Counted from the first letter of the stretch, positions 36,553 through 46,093 are shown. The stretch is 64,000 bases of DNA from Bin5 sp965200615 (GCA_965200615.1 OZ241377.1:4898001-4962000), one strand, 5' to 3'. The notes: generated by a model not told the origin, from the letters alone. Made by a program: numbers and translations.

Positions 36553-37440
36553 TTACTGCCGCATTCGCTCGGCGTCTTCCATCCGGCCGAGGACGACCAC
36601 AATGTCTTCCTCTTTTAGTCGAAATCCTGCGCTTGGACTGACAATCAGGTCGTCGCCTCTGCGAACGGCAATTACTGTGAGTCCGTAACGTTGACGCAAG
36701 CTGAGCTCGGAAAGAGAGTGCTCCCAGGTGCTGGGCGGGGCAAGGAGTTCGACGACGCCGACGTCGTTGCTCACTTCCAGGTAGTCGACCAGATGATCGA
36801 CGGCCATTTTTCGCCCCAACCGGCGGCCGGCATCATGTTCGGGCAAGATCACTTCGTCAGCCCCTACCTTCAACAGGATCTCCCTTTGCGTAATCGTCAG
36901 GGCTTTGGCGATCACGCGCTGAACGCCCAGCTGCCTCAGAAGAACGGTGGCCAGCAGGTTATTCTCAAAGTCGGTGCCGATACAGACGAGTCCGGTATCG
37001 AAGGTTTCTACGCCAGCCTGCCGAAGGGCGTCAATGTTGGTCGCATCCAGCTGCACGACGTGGGGAAGTTCGCCGCTGAGCGCCTGCACGCGGTCATGGT
37101 CCGAGTCAATGGCCAGAACGGTTCGACCATTTTCGACAAGCGTGGTTGCGACTGCGGTACCAAAGCGGCCCAGACCGATAACAACGAACTCCGATTCGCG
37201 TCCCCTTCTCCTGAAGGGTGAATATTGGGCAGTTTTCTGGACAGCCTGATCCTCCCTCACATCGGGCGCAGGAGAGGTTGTTTGGGCAGCCAAAGGTGAT
37301 AGAGAGCGAATGAGCCGGCCAAGAACTGGATGTGTCGGCAATATGCGCCCCCAAAAGGAGGCGGCGGATCCCATTGGCGGGGATAGCCTGCCCGGCTCGT
37401 CCTTTTCAGTTGACTGCTTAATGTGTATGCTCGCTGTCAT
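36553..37440 (-). CDS. TrkA/KtrA-type potassium channel regulatory subunit
   Basis: RCK protein that binds NAD(H) or ATP and gates a Trk/Ktr potassium transporter from the cytoplasm. 295 residues: FVVIGLGRFGTAVATTLVEN (Rossmann, about residue 84), LAIDSDHDRVQAL, KALTITQREILLKVGADEVI, and a C-terminal RCK_C domain (about 215-290, VIAVRRGDDLIVSPSAGF). The first 80 residues precede the normal family start and are not recognised; the true start may lie further in. No TrkH/KtrB partner is in the window. Confidence 0.87.
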   Translation of the reverse strand: MTASIHIKQSTEKDEPGRLSPPMGSAASFWGRILPTHPVLGRLIRSLSPLAAQTTSPAPDVREDQAVQKTAQYSPFRRRGRESEFVVIGLGRFGTAVATTLVENGRTVLAIDSDHDRVQALSGELPHVVQLDATNIDALRQAGVETFDTGLVCIGTDFENNLLATVLLRQLGVQRVIAKALTITQREILLKVGADEVILPEHDAGRRLGRKMAVDHLVDYLEVSNDVGVVELLAPPSTWEHSLSELSLRQRYGLTVIAVRRGDDLIVSPSAGFRLKEEDIVVVLGRMEDAERMRQ

Positions 37441-37629
37441 GAAGTCGTGCGTCCCGTTCCGGGAACAGGCCGTTCTGCCCGTCCGGTCGGTAATGAAATA
37501 GTGTCCGCATTATAGCATAGCACTGGGGTCAAAACCTTTTCAATCGGGGCATCTCATGATACCATTCGCCAGAATTAAGCGCGGCGGGATTGGGTTGAGA
37601 TCCTCCTCAGAGGGAAGAGGAGTCCAGGA
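37441..37629. promoter_or_regulatory. Divergent intergenic region
   Basis: 189 bases between the TrkA-type gene and the DUF4432 gene, with an AT-rich segment ATTATAGCATAG (37509-37520) that may hold a -10 box. AGAGGAG (37616-37622) is the ribosome binding site of the rightward gene. Confidence 0.35.
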
Positions 37630-38727
37630 ATGTCTGACAGTACTCTTCAGTCAACAAAGGTTTCGCTGGATCCGCGCTTCTTCTCGGAGAAGAAGCGACC
37701 GTTTCTTGAGAGCGGTGCGCTCAAGGCATCGCTATTTCTGTATGACAGCGGTGTCGCGGCCGTCCAGCTCGAAAACGGTGTGAGCGAGCTGGTCATGTTG
37801 CCCTTTCAGGGGCAACAGATCTGGTCGGCAACCTTCGGCGGCAGAAACGTGACAATGAAGTCGATGTTCGACCAGCCGCGGCCAACGAGCGACTATCTGC
37901 AGACTTACGGCGGGTTCTTGCTCCACTGCGGATTCACGGCGATGGGTGTGCCCACGGACGAGGACGACCATCCCCTGCACGGAGAGTTGCCTAACGCCGT
38001 ATTTCAGCATGCGTGGCTCTTGTCAGGGGAAGACGAAGGCGGCGCATACATCGGCTTGGGAGGGCGCTACCAGCACACGGTAGCCTTCACTGACAACTAC
38101 ACTGCGACGCCGCTGGTTAAGCTGTACGCGGGCGCAAAGGAGGTGCACGTCTCACTTTGCTGCCGCAACTGCAAGAAAACGCCGATGGAGTATATGTATC
38201 TGGCTCACGCCAATTTCAAGCCGGTTGATGGGGGCCGCCTCGTTTACAGCGCCAAGGTTACGCCGCAGACGGTACGCGTCCGCCACAGCATACCCAGCCA
38301 CATCAGCACCGGGCCCGAATACCTGGACTTTCTCAACCGCCTGGGTGAGAGGCCGGAAGAACATCATGTTTTCGACGATAGTTTGACTTTTGTCCCGGAG
38401 CTGGTATTCAGTATAGACTACGATGCTGACGACAAGGGCTGGGCACACACGCTGCAGGTGCATCCGGACGGTGGCGCAGACTATGTACGTCACCGACCGG
38501 ACCAGTTGCCGATTGGGGTCCGTTGGATATGCCGCACGCCGGACAAGGACGCTCTAGGGTTGGTTCTGCCGTCGACCGCGGAGCCGGAGGGCAAGAGTGC
38601 CGAGATGGCCAAAGGAAATGTGAGAGAGTTGGAAGGCGGCGGGGCGTGGCGTTGTGACTATGTATTGGGCGCATTGGACGCTGCGGAAGTTGGCGCCGTC
38701 GAAAGGAAGATTGCGGAAATCGGCTAG
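37630..38727 (+). CDS. DUF4432 family protein, aldose epimerase-like
   Basis: 365 residues, galactose-mutarotase-like fold. Family-like segments: LVMLPFQGQQIWSATFGGRN, YGGFLLHCGFTAMG, HPLHGELPNAVFQ and LAHANFKPVDGGRLVYS (conserved histidines). Members are believed to epimerise or isomerise sugars. AGAGGAG precedes ATG 37630. The next gene (lysZ) starts 71 bases later but is functionally unrelated. Confidence 0.85.
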   Translation: MSDSTLQSTKVSLDPRFFSEKKRPFLESGALKASLFLYDSGVAAVQLENGVSELVMLPFQGQQIWSATFGGRNVTMKSMFDQPRPTSDYLQTYGGFLLHCGFTAMGVPTDEDDHPLHGELPNAVFQHAWLLSGEDEGGAYIGLGGRYQHTVAFTDNYTATPLVKLYAGAKEVHVSLCCRNCKKTPMEYMYLAHANFKPVDGGRLVYSAKVTPQTVRVRHSIPSHISTGPEYLDFLNRLGERPEEHHVFDDSLTFVPELVFSIDYDADDKGWAHTLQVHPDGGADYVRHRPDQLPIGVRWICRTPDKDALGLVLPSTAEPEGKSAEMAKGNVRELEGGGAWRCDYVLGALDAAEVGAVERKIAEIG

Positions 38728-38798
38728 CGGGCAGCCGATGCGCGCATAGTTGAACTCCCGCAGGGCAGGATTTTTGGAACCTGATCAGGGCACTCTGG

Positions 38799-39602
38799 AT
38801 GCTGGTGATAAAGGTCGGTGGCGGCAAAGAGCTCAATATAGACGCGATCGTCAGCGATATTGTCGCGTTGCAGCAGGCTGGGAGGGAGTTGGTCCTGGTA
38901 CACGGCGGCGCGGAAACGACGAACGACGTGGCCGAGGCGCTTGGCCATCCGCCGGAATTCGTAACCAGCGAGAGCGGCTTCGAGAGCCGGCGCACCGACC
39001 GTCGCACGTTGGAAATCTTCGAGATGGTCTACTGCGGTCAGCTCAACAAGATGTGGGTGGAGAAGCTGCAGCGGGCTGGCGTGAATGCCGTGGGGCTCAG
39101 CGGTTTGGACGGCCGCATCTTCGAAGGCAAGCGGAAAGACAGGCTGCGTGTGCGGGTCAACGGACGCCGGCTGGTGCTGCGAGATGACTGGACGGGCACG
39201 GTTGAGCAGGTAAATGTTGATCTCCTGCAGCTATTGCTGGGGGCGGGCTACCTGCCCGTGCTAACCCCACCTGGCGCGTCCGAAATTGGCGAGGCGATCA
39301 ACGTAGACGGGGACCGGGCCGCGGCGATGGTTGCCGCAGCCTTCGGCGCCGAAGCGCTGGTCATTCTTTCAGACGTGCCTGGGCTGTTGCGGGAGTTTCC
39401 CGACGAATCGAGCCTGATTCGAGAAATACCGCGTGCGCAGGCCGACAGTTTCATGCAGTTCGCGGCCGGGCGCATGAAGAAGAAGGTGATGGGCGCGGCC
39501 GAGGCGGTCGCAGCCGGCGTCCAGAAGGTGATCTTCGCCGATGGCAGGGTTGAGAGTCCGATTCGGAGAGCGCTGGAAGGACATGGGACCCAGATCGCGT
39601 GA
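38799..39602 (+). CDS. lysZ: [LysW]-aminoadipate/glutamate kinase (ArgB family)
   Basis: Amino-acid kinase, 267 residues. MLVIKVGGGKELN is the phosphate loop, VLVHGGAETTNDVAEALGHP and TSESGFESRRTDRRTLEIF are typical of LysZ rather than ordinary ArgB, where the latter motif differs. GEAINVDGDRAAAMVAAAFG and GRMKKKVMGAAEAV complete the fold. It would phosphorylate LysW-bound aminoadipate or glutamate in the alpha-aminoadipate lysine (or arginine) pathway. LysW, LysX and LysY are not in the window. It is followed at once by a possible 47-residue ORF and lysJ. Confidence 0.88.
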   Translation: MLVIKVGGGKELNIDAIVSDIVALQQAGRELVLVHGGAETTNDVAEALGHPPEFVTSESGFESRRTDRRTLEIFEMVYCGQLNKMWVEKLQRAGVNAVGLSGLDGRIFEGKRKDRLRVRVNGRRLVLRDDWTGTVEQVNVDLLQLLLGAGYLPVLTPPGASEIGEAINVDGDRAAAMVAAAFGAEALVILSDVPGLLREFPDESSLIREIPRAQADSFMQFAAGRMKKKVMGAAEAVAAGVQKVIFADGRVESPIRRALEGHGTQIA

Positions 39603-39603
39603 G

Positions 39604-39747
39604 ATGGCGGCCATTCGTTTTTCATATCAGGATGTCAAATCGCTTGTCCGGAAACGCCGTGAAGATTTACAGATTCGAAAGTTGAGAGTTCGGGAAGTAA
39701 CGACACTGGGGCGCCAGTTGGGAGCCCATTTGAAAGGTCTGAACTGA
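39604..39747 (+). CDS. Possible 47-residue basic protein between lysZ and lysJ
   Basis: Starts one base after the lysZ stop (TGAGATG) and ends 18 bases before lysJ. MAAIRFSYQDVKSLVRKRRE begins it; strongly basic (K/R-rich), helical, no cysteine, so it is not LysW, whose zinc finger is absent. There is no clear own ribosome binding site, but coupling to lysZ could drive it. It could be a chance ORF. Confidence 0.4.
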   Translation: MAAIRFSYQDVKSLVRKRREDLQIRKLRVREVTTLGRQLGAHLKGLN

Positions 39748-39765
39748 GATTCGCACGGATAACCG

Positions 39766-40971
39766 ATGGAAATGGTGGAAAAACCAGCTGAACCGCAAAC
39801 CGCAGTTACAAATGAGCAGTCGTACGAGTCAGGCGTAGTTCCTCGTCGCGGGGAAACTGTCATGGTGGCTGGCGAAGGCTGCTGGATGATAGACAGCGAA
39901 GGACGGCGCTACCTCGATATGACCTCGTCGCAAGGTGTGGCCATGCTGGGATACGGCCACCCTGTGCTGACAGCAGCTCTTCAAGAGCAGGCAGGTCGCC
40001 TGCACGCCTGTCCCAGCTTCTTTCACAATGACACGCGAGCGCAATTTCTGGAAAGACTGATCTCAGTCACGCCAAACCATCTAACCCGCGCTTTTTTGGG
40101 CAATAGCGGCGCCGAAGCGATCGACGGCGCAATCAAGTTTGCGCGGCTGGCAACGGGGCGAACAGGAATTGTGGCTGCGCGCAACAGTTTCCATGGGCGT
40201 ACTATAGGGGCTCTATCGATCACCTGGAACCCCAGATACCGACGCAGGTTTGAACCACTGTTGCCTGATGTAAGCTACGTACATTTCAACAACATCGATC
40301 ATCTCGACGAAGCCGTAGCGGAAGGGACCGCCGCGGTGGTGCTGGAGGTTATCCAGGCGGAGGGCGGTGTGCATGCAGGGAGCGCTGATTTCCTGGCATC
40401 GGCGCAACAGCTGTGCCGGGAGAGGGGTGCGATGTTGGTGATCGACGAGGTGCAGACCGGCTTCGGACGCACCGGACGCTGGTTTGGTTTTCAACACTTC
40501 GATTTAGAGCCGGACATCGTCGCGCTGGCAAAGGGCCTTGGGGGAGGATTCCCTATGGGTGCGGTCGTTTACACGGAAGAGATTCAGGAGAGTCTGTTTT
40601 CCGGGGCTCACGGGAGTACGTTTGGCGGCAACCCGCTGGCGTGCGCGGCCGGTATCGCTGCACTGGGCGTATATGAGGACGGATTGATCGAACAGGCAGA
40701 GAGGGCTGGCCGCCGCCTCGGAGACGCTTTGAGAACGGCCATCGGGTCGCGCAGAGTTGTACGCGAGATACGAGGAAAGGGACTGCTGTTAGGCATTGAT
40801 CTGCGCACGAAGGCCGTACCATTCCTAAAGACACTTATGGAGGATCACAAAGTACTGGCGCTCCCGGCCGGATCAACGGTGCTTCGCCTGCTGCCGCCGC
40901 TGACCATCAGTAACGAGGAAATCGAAATGGCCGTAGAGGCAATTGCCGCCACTCTGCCAGATTCAGTCTGA
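39766..40971 (+). CDS. lysJ: Aminotransferase, LysJ/ArgD type
   Basis: Class III PLP aminotransferase, 401 residues, transferring the amino group to the semialdehyde of the LysW-bound intermediate (or of acetylornithine). FLGNSGAEAIDGAIKFAR, FHGRTIGALSIT, VIDEVQTGFGRTG and DIVALAKGLGGGFPMGAV (PLP lysine, about residue 253) are intact. The operon position after lysZ suggests LysJ rather than ArgD. The first 25 residues are variable. Confidence 0.87.
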   Translation: MEMVEKPAEPQTAVTNEQSYESGVVPRRGETVMVAGEGCWMIDSEGRRYLDMTSSQGVAMLGYGHPVLTAALQEQAGRLHACPSFFHNDTRAQFLERLISVTPNHLTRAFLGNSGAEAIDGAIKFARLATGRTGIVAARNSFHGRTIGALSITWNPRYRRRFEPLLPDVSYVHFNNIDHLDEAVAEGTAAVVLEVIQAEGGVHAGSADFLASAQQLCRERGAMLVIDEVQTGFGRTGRWFGFQHFDLEPDIVALAKGLGGGFPMGAVVYTEEIQESLFSGAHGSTFGGNPLACAAGIAALGVYEDGLIEQAERAGRRLGDALRTAIGSRRVVREIRGKGLLLGIDLRTKAVPFLKTLMEDHKVLALPAGSTVLRLLPPLTISNEEIEMAVEAIAATLPDSV

Positions 40972-41008
40972 CACAAGAAGTGCAACCACAATCGCAAAGG
41001 AATGAAAC

Positions 41009-41392
41009 ATGAAGATCTCATATAACGGCATTTTTGTAGACGATCAAGAAAAGGCGTTGAAATTCTACACAGAAGTCCTTGGCTTTGTGAAGAAGGAGGA
41101 CATTCCCGTCGGTGAATTCAGGTGGCTTACGGTTGTATCACCCGACGCTCAAGACGGCGCCGAGCTGCTCCTGGAACCAAACGATAACCCGGCTTCCGAA
41201 CAGTTTCAGAAGGCGATCTTCGAGCAGGGAATACCGGCCACGATGTTCGGCGTAGAAGACCTGCAAAAGGAGTATGAACGGCTGAAGGGCCACGGTGTTC
41301 AATTTGTCGTTGAACCGACGGACTATGGAAGTTACTCTATCGCTTCGTTTCGCGACACGTGTGGAAATCTGATTCAGATTGTGCAGACCTAG
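41009..41392 (+). CDS. VOC (glyoxalase/bleomycin resistance) family protein
   Basis: 127 residues, two beta-alpha-beta-beta-beta modules. ISYNGIFVDDQEKALKFYTE, VLGFVKKEDIPVGEFRWLTV and the C-terminal YGSYSIASFRDTCGNLIQIV are typical. Metal-binding positions are only partly recognisable (E62 in AELLLEPND; the ASFRDTCGN Asp). CAAAGGAATGAAAC precedes ATG. Substrate unknown. Confidence 0.85.
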   Translation: MKISYNGIFVDDQEKALKFYTEVLGFVKKEDIPVGEFRWLTVVSPDAQDGAELLLEPNDNPASEQFQKAIFEQGIPATMFGVEDLQKEYERLKGHGVQFVVEPTDYGSYSIASFRDTCGNLIQIVQT

Positions 41393-41626
41393 AGTAGGGC
41401 AAAAGGATGGACCGGGGCAATTGTGGGCCAGCCCCCAGACAGTTCCCCTGACTTTGGGGAAAATGCCTGTAGGGAGTGGCACTTTTTGACACTAAAATTC
41501 TGGCAATCAGCATGAGGGGAGTTTTTCGATTACAGGCCGGGCGGAACTCGTTGTTGGGATGGCTGAAATATCACCACTGCGTGCCCTGATGTGGTCAAAA
41601 ACATACAGATATTCAGGAGTCGGAGA

Positions 41627-42721
41627 ATGGTTGAATCGAATCAAAACGGTGCAGAGATGCAAAATGGCTCGGGAGCCAAGTCCGTCAGGTCTGATGAAGG
41701 AGAGACGCTGCATGAAGTGATCGTAATAGGCAGCGGGCCGGCAGGCTGGACAGCGGGCCTGTACGCAGCGCGGGCTAACCTGGAGCCTCTGCTGATCACC
41801 GGCGACGACTACGGCGGCCAGGTAAGTATAACGTACGAGGTCGAAAACTATCCCGGCTTTCCCGAAGGGCTGAGCGGCCCTGATCTGGTCGAGAAGTTCA
41901 AGGCGCAGGCCGAGCGATTCGGTTGTGTGGTTGAATACGATCATGTCACAGAGATCGTGGTGGACGAGCATCCGTTTACAGTGCGAACCGCCCAGAGCAA
42001 GGAATACCGGACCAAGTCGCTGATTCTCTGCACCGGCGCGCGCCCGCGTTTTCTTGAGGTACCCGGCGAGCGGGAGTATACGGGGAAGGGTGTCAGTTAC
42101 TGCGCGACCTGCGACGGGTTCTTTTTTCGAGGCAAGGAGTTGGTCGTTGTAGGCGGAGGCGACAGCGCGCTGGAAGAGGGCCTTTTCCTGACCAAGTTCG
42201 CCACCAATGTGAAAGTAGTTCACCGGCGGGACGAGCTACGCGCAAGCAAGATCCTGCAAAGCCGTGCCTTTGGTCATGACAAGATCGAATTTGTGTGGAA
42301 TACGGTCGTGACTTCGATCAACGGGAACGAGAATGGCGTTGTTTCCGGTGTTACCACGCAAGATACGCAGAATGGCTCCGAGGGCGAAATCGCCACTGAC
42401 GGTGTTTTCGTCTACATCGGCCACATCCCCAACAATGACCTCTATCACGGCAAGCTGGACCTGGATGAGGATGGTCATCTGATCGCCGACCCGTTCACGC
42501 GGACCAATATCCCTGGCGTCTTTGCCGCCGGAGAGATCGCCGACAAGGTCTTCAAACAGGTGGCGACCAGTGTTGGACAGGGCTGCGCGGCGGCGATGCA
42601 GGCGGAGAAGTTCCTGGCCTCGTTGGAAGCCGAGGGTCTGCCTGACTTGCAGAAGGATCCGCGGGCCTGGCCCACGCCCGGCGTACCCAGGAAGCCGGCA
42701 GAACTGGTGGCTGCTGACTAA
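41627..42721 (+). CDS. trxB: Thioredoxin reductase-like FAD oxidoreductase
   Basis: 364 residues from ATG 41627 (GGAGTCGGAGA upstream); an ATG 12 codons earlier is less likely. FAD motif IVIGSGPAGWTAGLYAARAN, redox cysteines in SYCATCDGFFFRGK (CATC, about residue 155), NADPH motif VVGGGDSALEEG, and C-terminal FAAGEIADKVFKQVATSVGQ. Reduces thioredoxin with NADPH. The N-terminal 30 residues and the last 35 are extensions of unknown role. A thioredoxin gene is not in the window. Confidence 0.9.
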   Translation: MVESNQNGAEMQNGSGAKSVRSDEGETLHEVIVIGSGPAGWTAGLYAARANLEPLLITGDDYGGQVSITYEVENYPGFPEGLSGPDLVEKFKAQAERFGCVVEYDHVTEIVVDEHPFTVRTAQSKEYRTKSLILCTGARPRFLEVPGEREYTGKGVSYCATCDGFFFRGKELVVVGGGDSALEEGLFLTKFATNVKVVHRRDELRASKILQSRAFGHDKIEFVWNTVVTSINGNENGVVSGVTTQDTQNGSEGEIATDGVFVYIGHIPNNDLYHGKLDLDEDGHLIADPFTRTNIPGVFAAGEIADKVFKQVATSVGQGCAAAMQAEKFLASLEAEGLPDLQKDPRAWPTPGVPRKPAELVAAD

Positions 42722-42826
42722 GTTCCGCCTTAGCGGCCGGCCAGACTTTGTGCAAACCAAGGCGGTGCTGCGAATGGCTCCAGCAATACGCCAAGGCCTC
42801 GCGACGGGCGAAAGATTGGACCCGTA

Positions 42827-44548
42827 GTGCCGCCACCTCCCAGTTCGACACCCCAACATCAAGCTTCCGCGGCACTGGCTCGCAGCGCTTCTCTCCTGTC
42901 TATCGGCGCGGTTGCCAGTCGTATTCTGGGTCTCGTCCGGGAGATGGTGATCGCCAGCTACTTTGGCGCTACCGGGCTTGTCAGCGCCTTTACCGTAGCC
43001 GGTACCGCGCCCAAGATGCTGTACGACTTTCTCGTCGGAGGCATGCTGAGCGCGGCGCTCGTCCCCGTTCTCAGTGACTATGCCCGGGTTGACCGTGACC
43101 GGGAGCGCAGACCGGAGAAAGGCGACCCACCCCCGGAAAGCACACAGGTTGGGCCGAATCCTGAGCTCGTGCGGCTGGTGGGCGCGCTGCTCAGCCTTGC
43201 GGTTGTGTCTCTGGCAGGACTGGCTCTCCTGATGTTCGTCTTTGCCCCCCAGGTTGCCAGTCTTCTTGCCGGGGGTTTCGACGACTTTGACCCGGCGTTG
43301 CTACCATTGACGTCCCGTCTGCTTCGTCTGATGGCGCCGGTCGTCTGGTTTCTCTCGATGGCCGGACTGTTGACGGCCGTGCTGTTTGCGCTCCAGCGAT
43401 TCAGCCTGCCTGCCTTGGCCACGGCCGTCTACAACCTTGGAATCGTTGTCGCGGCGCCGCTTTTGGCCGGGCGTATCGGCATTGCCAGCCTGGCGATTGG
43501 TGTGCTGGCAGGAAGTATGGTTCAGTTCGGACTGATGGCGTGGGACGTGCGTCGGGCCGGTCTCAGGTTCACGGTTCAGTGGAGCCATCCGGCACTGGCC
43601 CGAATCGTGCGGCTCTATCTGCCGATTGCGGCGGGGCTTGTCGTGGCGCAGTTCCAGGTGGGGCTGGACCGGCGGCTGGCCAGCGGCACGGGCGTACAAA
43701 GTATCGCCTGGATGAGTAAGGCAACGACGTTGCAGCAGCTGCCGCTGGGGATGATCAGTGTTGCCATTTCGCTGGCGGCTTTGCCCCGGCTCAGCCAGCA
43801 GTTTGCCGCTGGCAACGAAACCGCTTATCGTGCGACGCTTGCGCGAGGGCTGCGAATGGTGCTCGTGCTGATCGTGCCTCTCCTGGTTGGCTTGGGTCTG
43901 CTGGCGGAGCCGGCGGTGCGGGTTCTGTTCGAGCGGGGACAGTTTACGGCTGCAGACACCGCGCAGGTCGAGTCGGCCCTACACGTGTATCTTGTGGGCG
44001 CGCTTTTCGCAGCGATCGACTTCCCTCTGATCTACGCGTTCTATGCTCGCAACGATACCTTGCTTCCGGCGCTGGTGGGCGTACTTAGTGTCCTGGTCTA
44101 TGCGGCTATCGCGCTGGTCCTCTTGGAAGGGCTGGGCTTTCTGGGGCTCGTTTGGGCGGACACTGCCAAGCAGGGCGCTCATGCAGTTGTAATGTTGGGG
44201 TTGCTGTATTGGAAGCTGGAAAGTGTCTCAAGGCGCGGGCGATCAGATGAAGCAGAGAACGGGTTGGATGCCAGGCAACAGCGGGATATCGGGCCGAACG
44301 TCCGGACGCTCGGGACGGTCGTTGGGGCGGCCGCAGCTATGGGACTGGTGATGGCGTGGCTGTTGTCGCTGCTGGAACCTGTCGGAACGCCCTCGCTGTC
44401 AAATGACATTTTGCAAATCGTTGTCGGCGGCGGAGGCGGCGCCCTGGCCTACGCTGGCGTGTTGCTACTGGCCCGCCAACCTGAAGCATGGCAACTCTAC
44501 CGGGCCGCATTGCGGCTGGGCAGACTGGAAAGGGAAAGTGAGCACTGA
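42827..44548 (+). CDS. murJ: Lipid II flippase MurJ
   Basis: Integral membrane protein of about 14 helices, 573 residues, transporting lipid II across the membrane for peptidoglycan. Signature segments: LSIGAVASRILGLVREMVIA, PKMLYDFLVGGMLSAALVPV and SQQFAAGNETAYRATLARGL. A hydrophilic loop of about 35 residues (residues 90-125) is a lineage-specific insert. GTG 42827 is the likely start. It supports a peptidoglycan-containing cell. Confidence 0.92.
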   Translation: MPPPPSSTPQHQASAALARSASLLSIGAVASRILGLVREMVIASYFGATGLVSAFTVAGTAPKMLYDFLVGGMLSAALVPVLSDYARVDRDRERRPEKGDPPPESTQVGPNPELVRLVGALLSLAVVSLAGLALLMFVFAPQVASLLAGGFDDFDPALLPLTSRLLRLMAPVVWFLSMAGLLTAVLFALQRFSLPALATAVYNLGIVVAAPLLAGRIGIASLAIGVLAGSMVQFGLMAWDVRRAGLRFTVQWSHPALARIVRLYLPIAAGLVVAQFQVGLDRRLASGTGVQSIAWMSKATTLQQLPLGMISVAISLAALPRLSQQFAAGNETAYRATLARGLRMVLVLIVPLLVGLGLLAEPAVRVLFERGQFTAADTAQVESALHVYLVGALFAAIDFPLIYAFYARNDTLLPALVGVLSVLVYAAIALVLLEGLGFLGLVWADTAKQGAHAVVMLGLLYWKLESVSRRGRSDEAENGLDARQQRDIGPNVRTLGTVVGAAAAMGLVMAWLLSLLEPVGTPSLSNDILQIVVGGGGGALAYAGVLLLARQPEAWQLYRAALRLGRLERESEH

Positions 44549-44641
44549 CTCTTGGCTCTCTGAATCCGTTTTGCAGAGGTTTTCTTGTGAGGCACATCGT
44601 CCTCTTAGTGGAGGGCCGCCTGTGTTTGCTTCAAGTCCGCC

Positions 44642-46093
44642 GTGTTTACCGTGACGCCTCCCGAATTCAACCGATTCCTTAGCCTGGCCCTTATGAGAAG
44701 GAGTTCCTGGACGGCCAGCGCGCTGCTGCTTGCCCTGCTACTGGTCGGCGGGAGCGTCCCGCGCTCGATTCCCACGCGTGCCCATATCATCCAGTCGGCA
44801 GTTGCCCTGCCCGATTTCAACTTTCTCGCCTGGGAACTGAATGCCTTGGGCCGTACGGTCTTCGCAAGGGATATGCCGTTGCAGGACGGACTGGACGTTG
44901 AAGCGCAGGTGAACCTGATGCGCGCCTACTTTGAACGGGCGAAGCAGATCGCAGAGAAAGAGAGGGAGCTCAAAGGGCTGATCGCAGAAGAGGCTCCTGT
45001 TGCCGCTGAAATCTCTGAGTCAGGCACTGCGGTTCAGGCTTCAGGACAGGGGCATTCGGGCACGAAACCTGCTGGCGGCGCCAGCAGCGGCGCCAGACAC
45101 TCGCCAGCGATAGAAGAGGCGCGTCAGGAGTTGGCCGCGTTGCGCCGACAACAGGCGGAAGAACGTCCACTGGTGGAGTCGGTCCTGCAGCAACAGGTTC
45201 GAGAGGAGATTCGGAGGGCCGGCCTGGGACTGCCCGGCTTTGTATGGCCCCCTGTACAGTTCGCCTTTATCGAGCCCCCGTTAAAGCTGACGGTAAGCCC
45301 GCGCGACCGGATCACCACCCTCCACTCGCGCGTTCTTCAGGCCGAGTATGATCCGGTTACACTTGAAGAGAGCGAACGCGCCATTGAGGATCGCACAGAT
45401 CTAAGCGCGCATATTACACGAATTGGGGGTATGGCCGTCTTTCCGGCTATGGTCGTGGAGAGCAGTTCGCTCGAATGGGTATTGGAGACAGTTGCGCATG
45501 AGTGGGTGCACCACTATCTCTTTCTGTTCCCTTTGGGTCTACGCTACGCGAGCAGCGACGATCTGATGACACTCAACGAAACAGTAGCGGAAATCGTGGG
45601 CGTCGAAATCGCCGGACGGTTGACGCGGCGTCTCTATGACAGTACGCAGCCATCTGCAGAAGCTGGAGGCGCGTCGAATGAAGATGGTTCCTGCGCCTGT
45701 AGCACGGCCGACATGTGGACGCGGACATACGAGTCGGAGCAAAGTCGATGGGAGCGTTACGGGCGGCCTCTGCCGTTCGAATTTCAGCGGGCCATGCGTG
45801 AGACGCGGCTGCACGTGGATACGTTGTTGGAAGCGGGGCTGGTGGAGACCGCCGAAACATACATGGAAGGCCGCAGGCAGTTTTTGGTGGCGCACGGCTA
45901 TCCCTTGCGCGTGTTGAATCAGGCTTACTTTGCTTTCCACGGCAGCTATGGGACCGGCGCGGCTGCATCTAATCCGATTGGTCCGATGTTGCAGCAGCTA
46001 CGCGCGGAGAGCGACGATTTGGCGCACTTTCTGGGGCAGGTGCGCTGGTTTACAAGCTTGTCCGACCTGGAGAAAAGTTTGCAGGCAGATTGA
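44642..46093 (+). CDS. Exported HExxH metallopeptidase-like protein
   Basis: 483 residues (start GTG 44642; ATG 44693 is an alternative, giving a shorter N-terminus). Residues about 20-45 form a signal anchor (SWTASALLLALLLVGG). A gluzincin-type zinc motif HEWVHHYL occurs near 283 with a downstream TLNETVAEIVGVEI glutamate (about 305), so zinc peptidase activity is plausible. A Cys pair (SCACST, about 350) follows. Residues 90-180 are charged and coiled-coil-like (EKERELKGLIAEEA, QQAEERPLVESVLQQQVREE). No named family is recognised. murJ is upstream and a Gfo/Idh gene follows. Confidence 0.7.
   Translation: MFTVTPPEFNRFLSLALMRRSSWTASALLLALLLVGGSVPRSIPTRAHIIQSAVALPDFNFLAWELNALGRTVFARDMPLQDGLDVEAQVNLMRAYFERAKQIAEKERELKGLIAEEAPVAAEISESGTAVQASGQGHSGTKPAGGASSGARHSPAIEEARQELAALRRQQAEERPLVESVLQQQVREEIRRAGLGLPGFVWPPVQFAFIEPPLKLTVSPRDRITTLHSRVLQAEYDPVTLEESERAIEDRTDLSAHITRIGGMAVFPAMVVESSSLEWVLETVAHEWVHHYLFLFPLGLRYASSDDLMTLNETVAEIVGVEIAGRLTRRLYDSTQPSAEAGGASNEDGSCACSTADMWTRTYESEQSRWERYGRPLPFEFQRAMRETRLHVDTLLEAGLVETAETYMEGRRQFLVAHGYPLRVLNQAYFAFHGSYGTGAAASNPIGPMLQQLRAESDDLAHFLGQVRWFTSLSDLEKSLQAD

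Noticed and set aside
42722..42826. Possible small gene between trxB and murJ
   Set aside because: Short frames only, with no ribosome binding site or conserved pattern.
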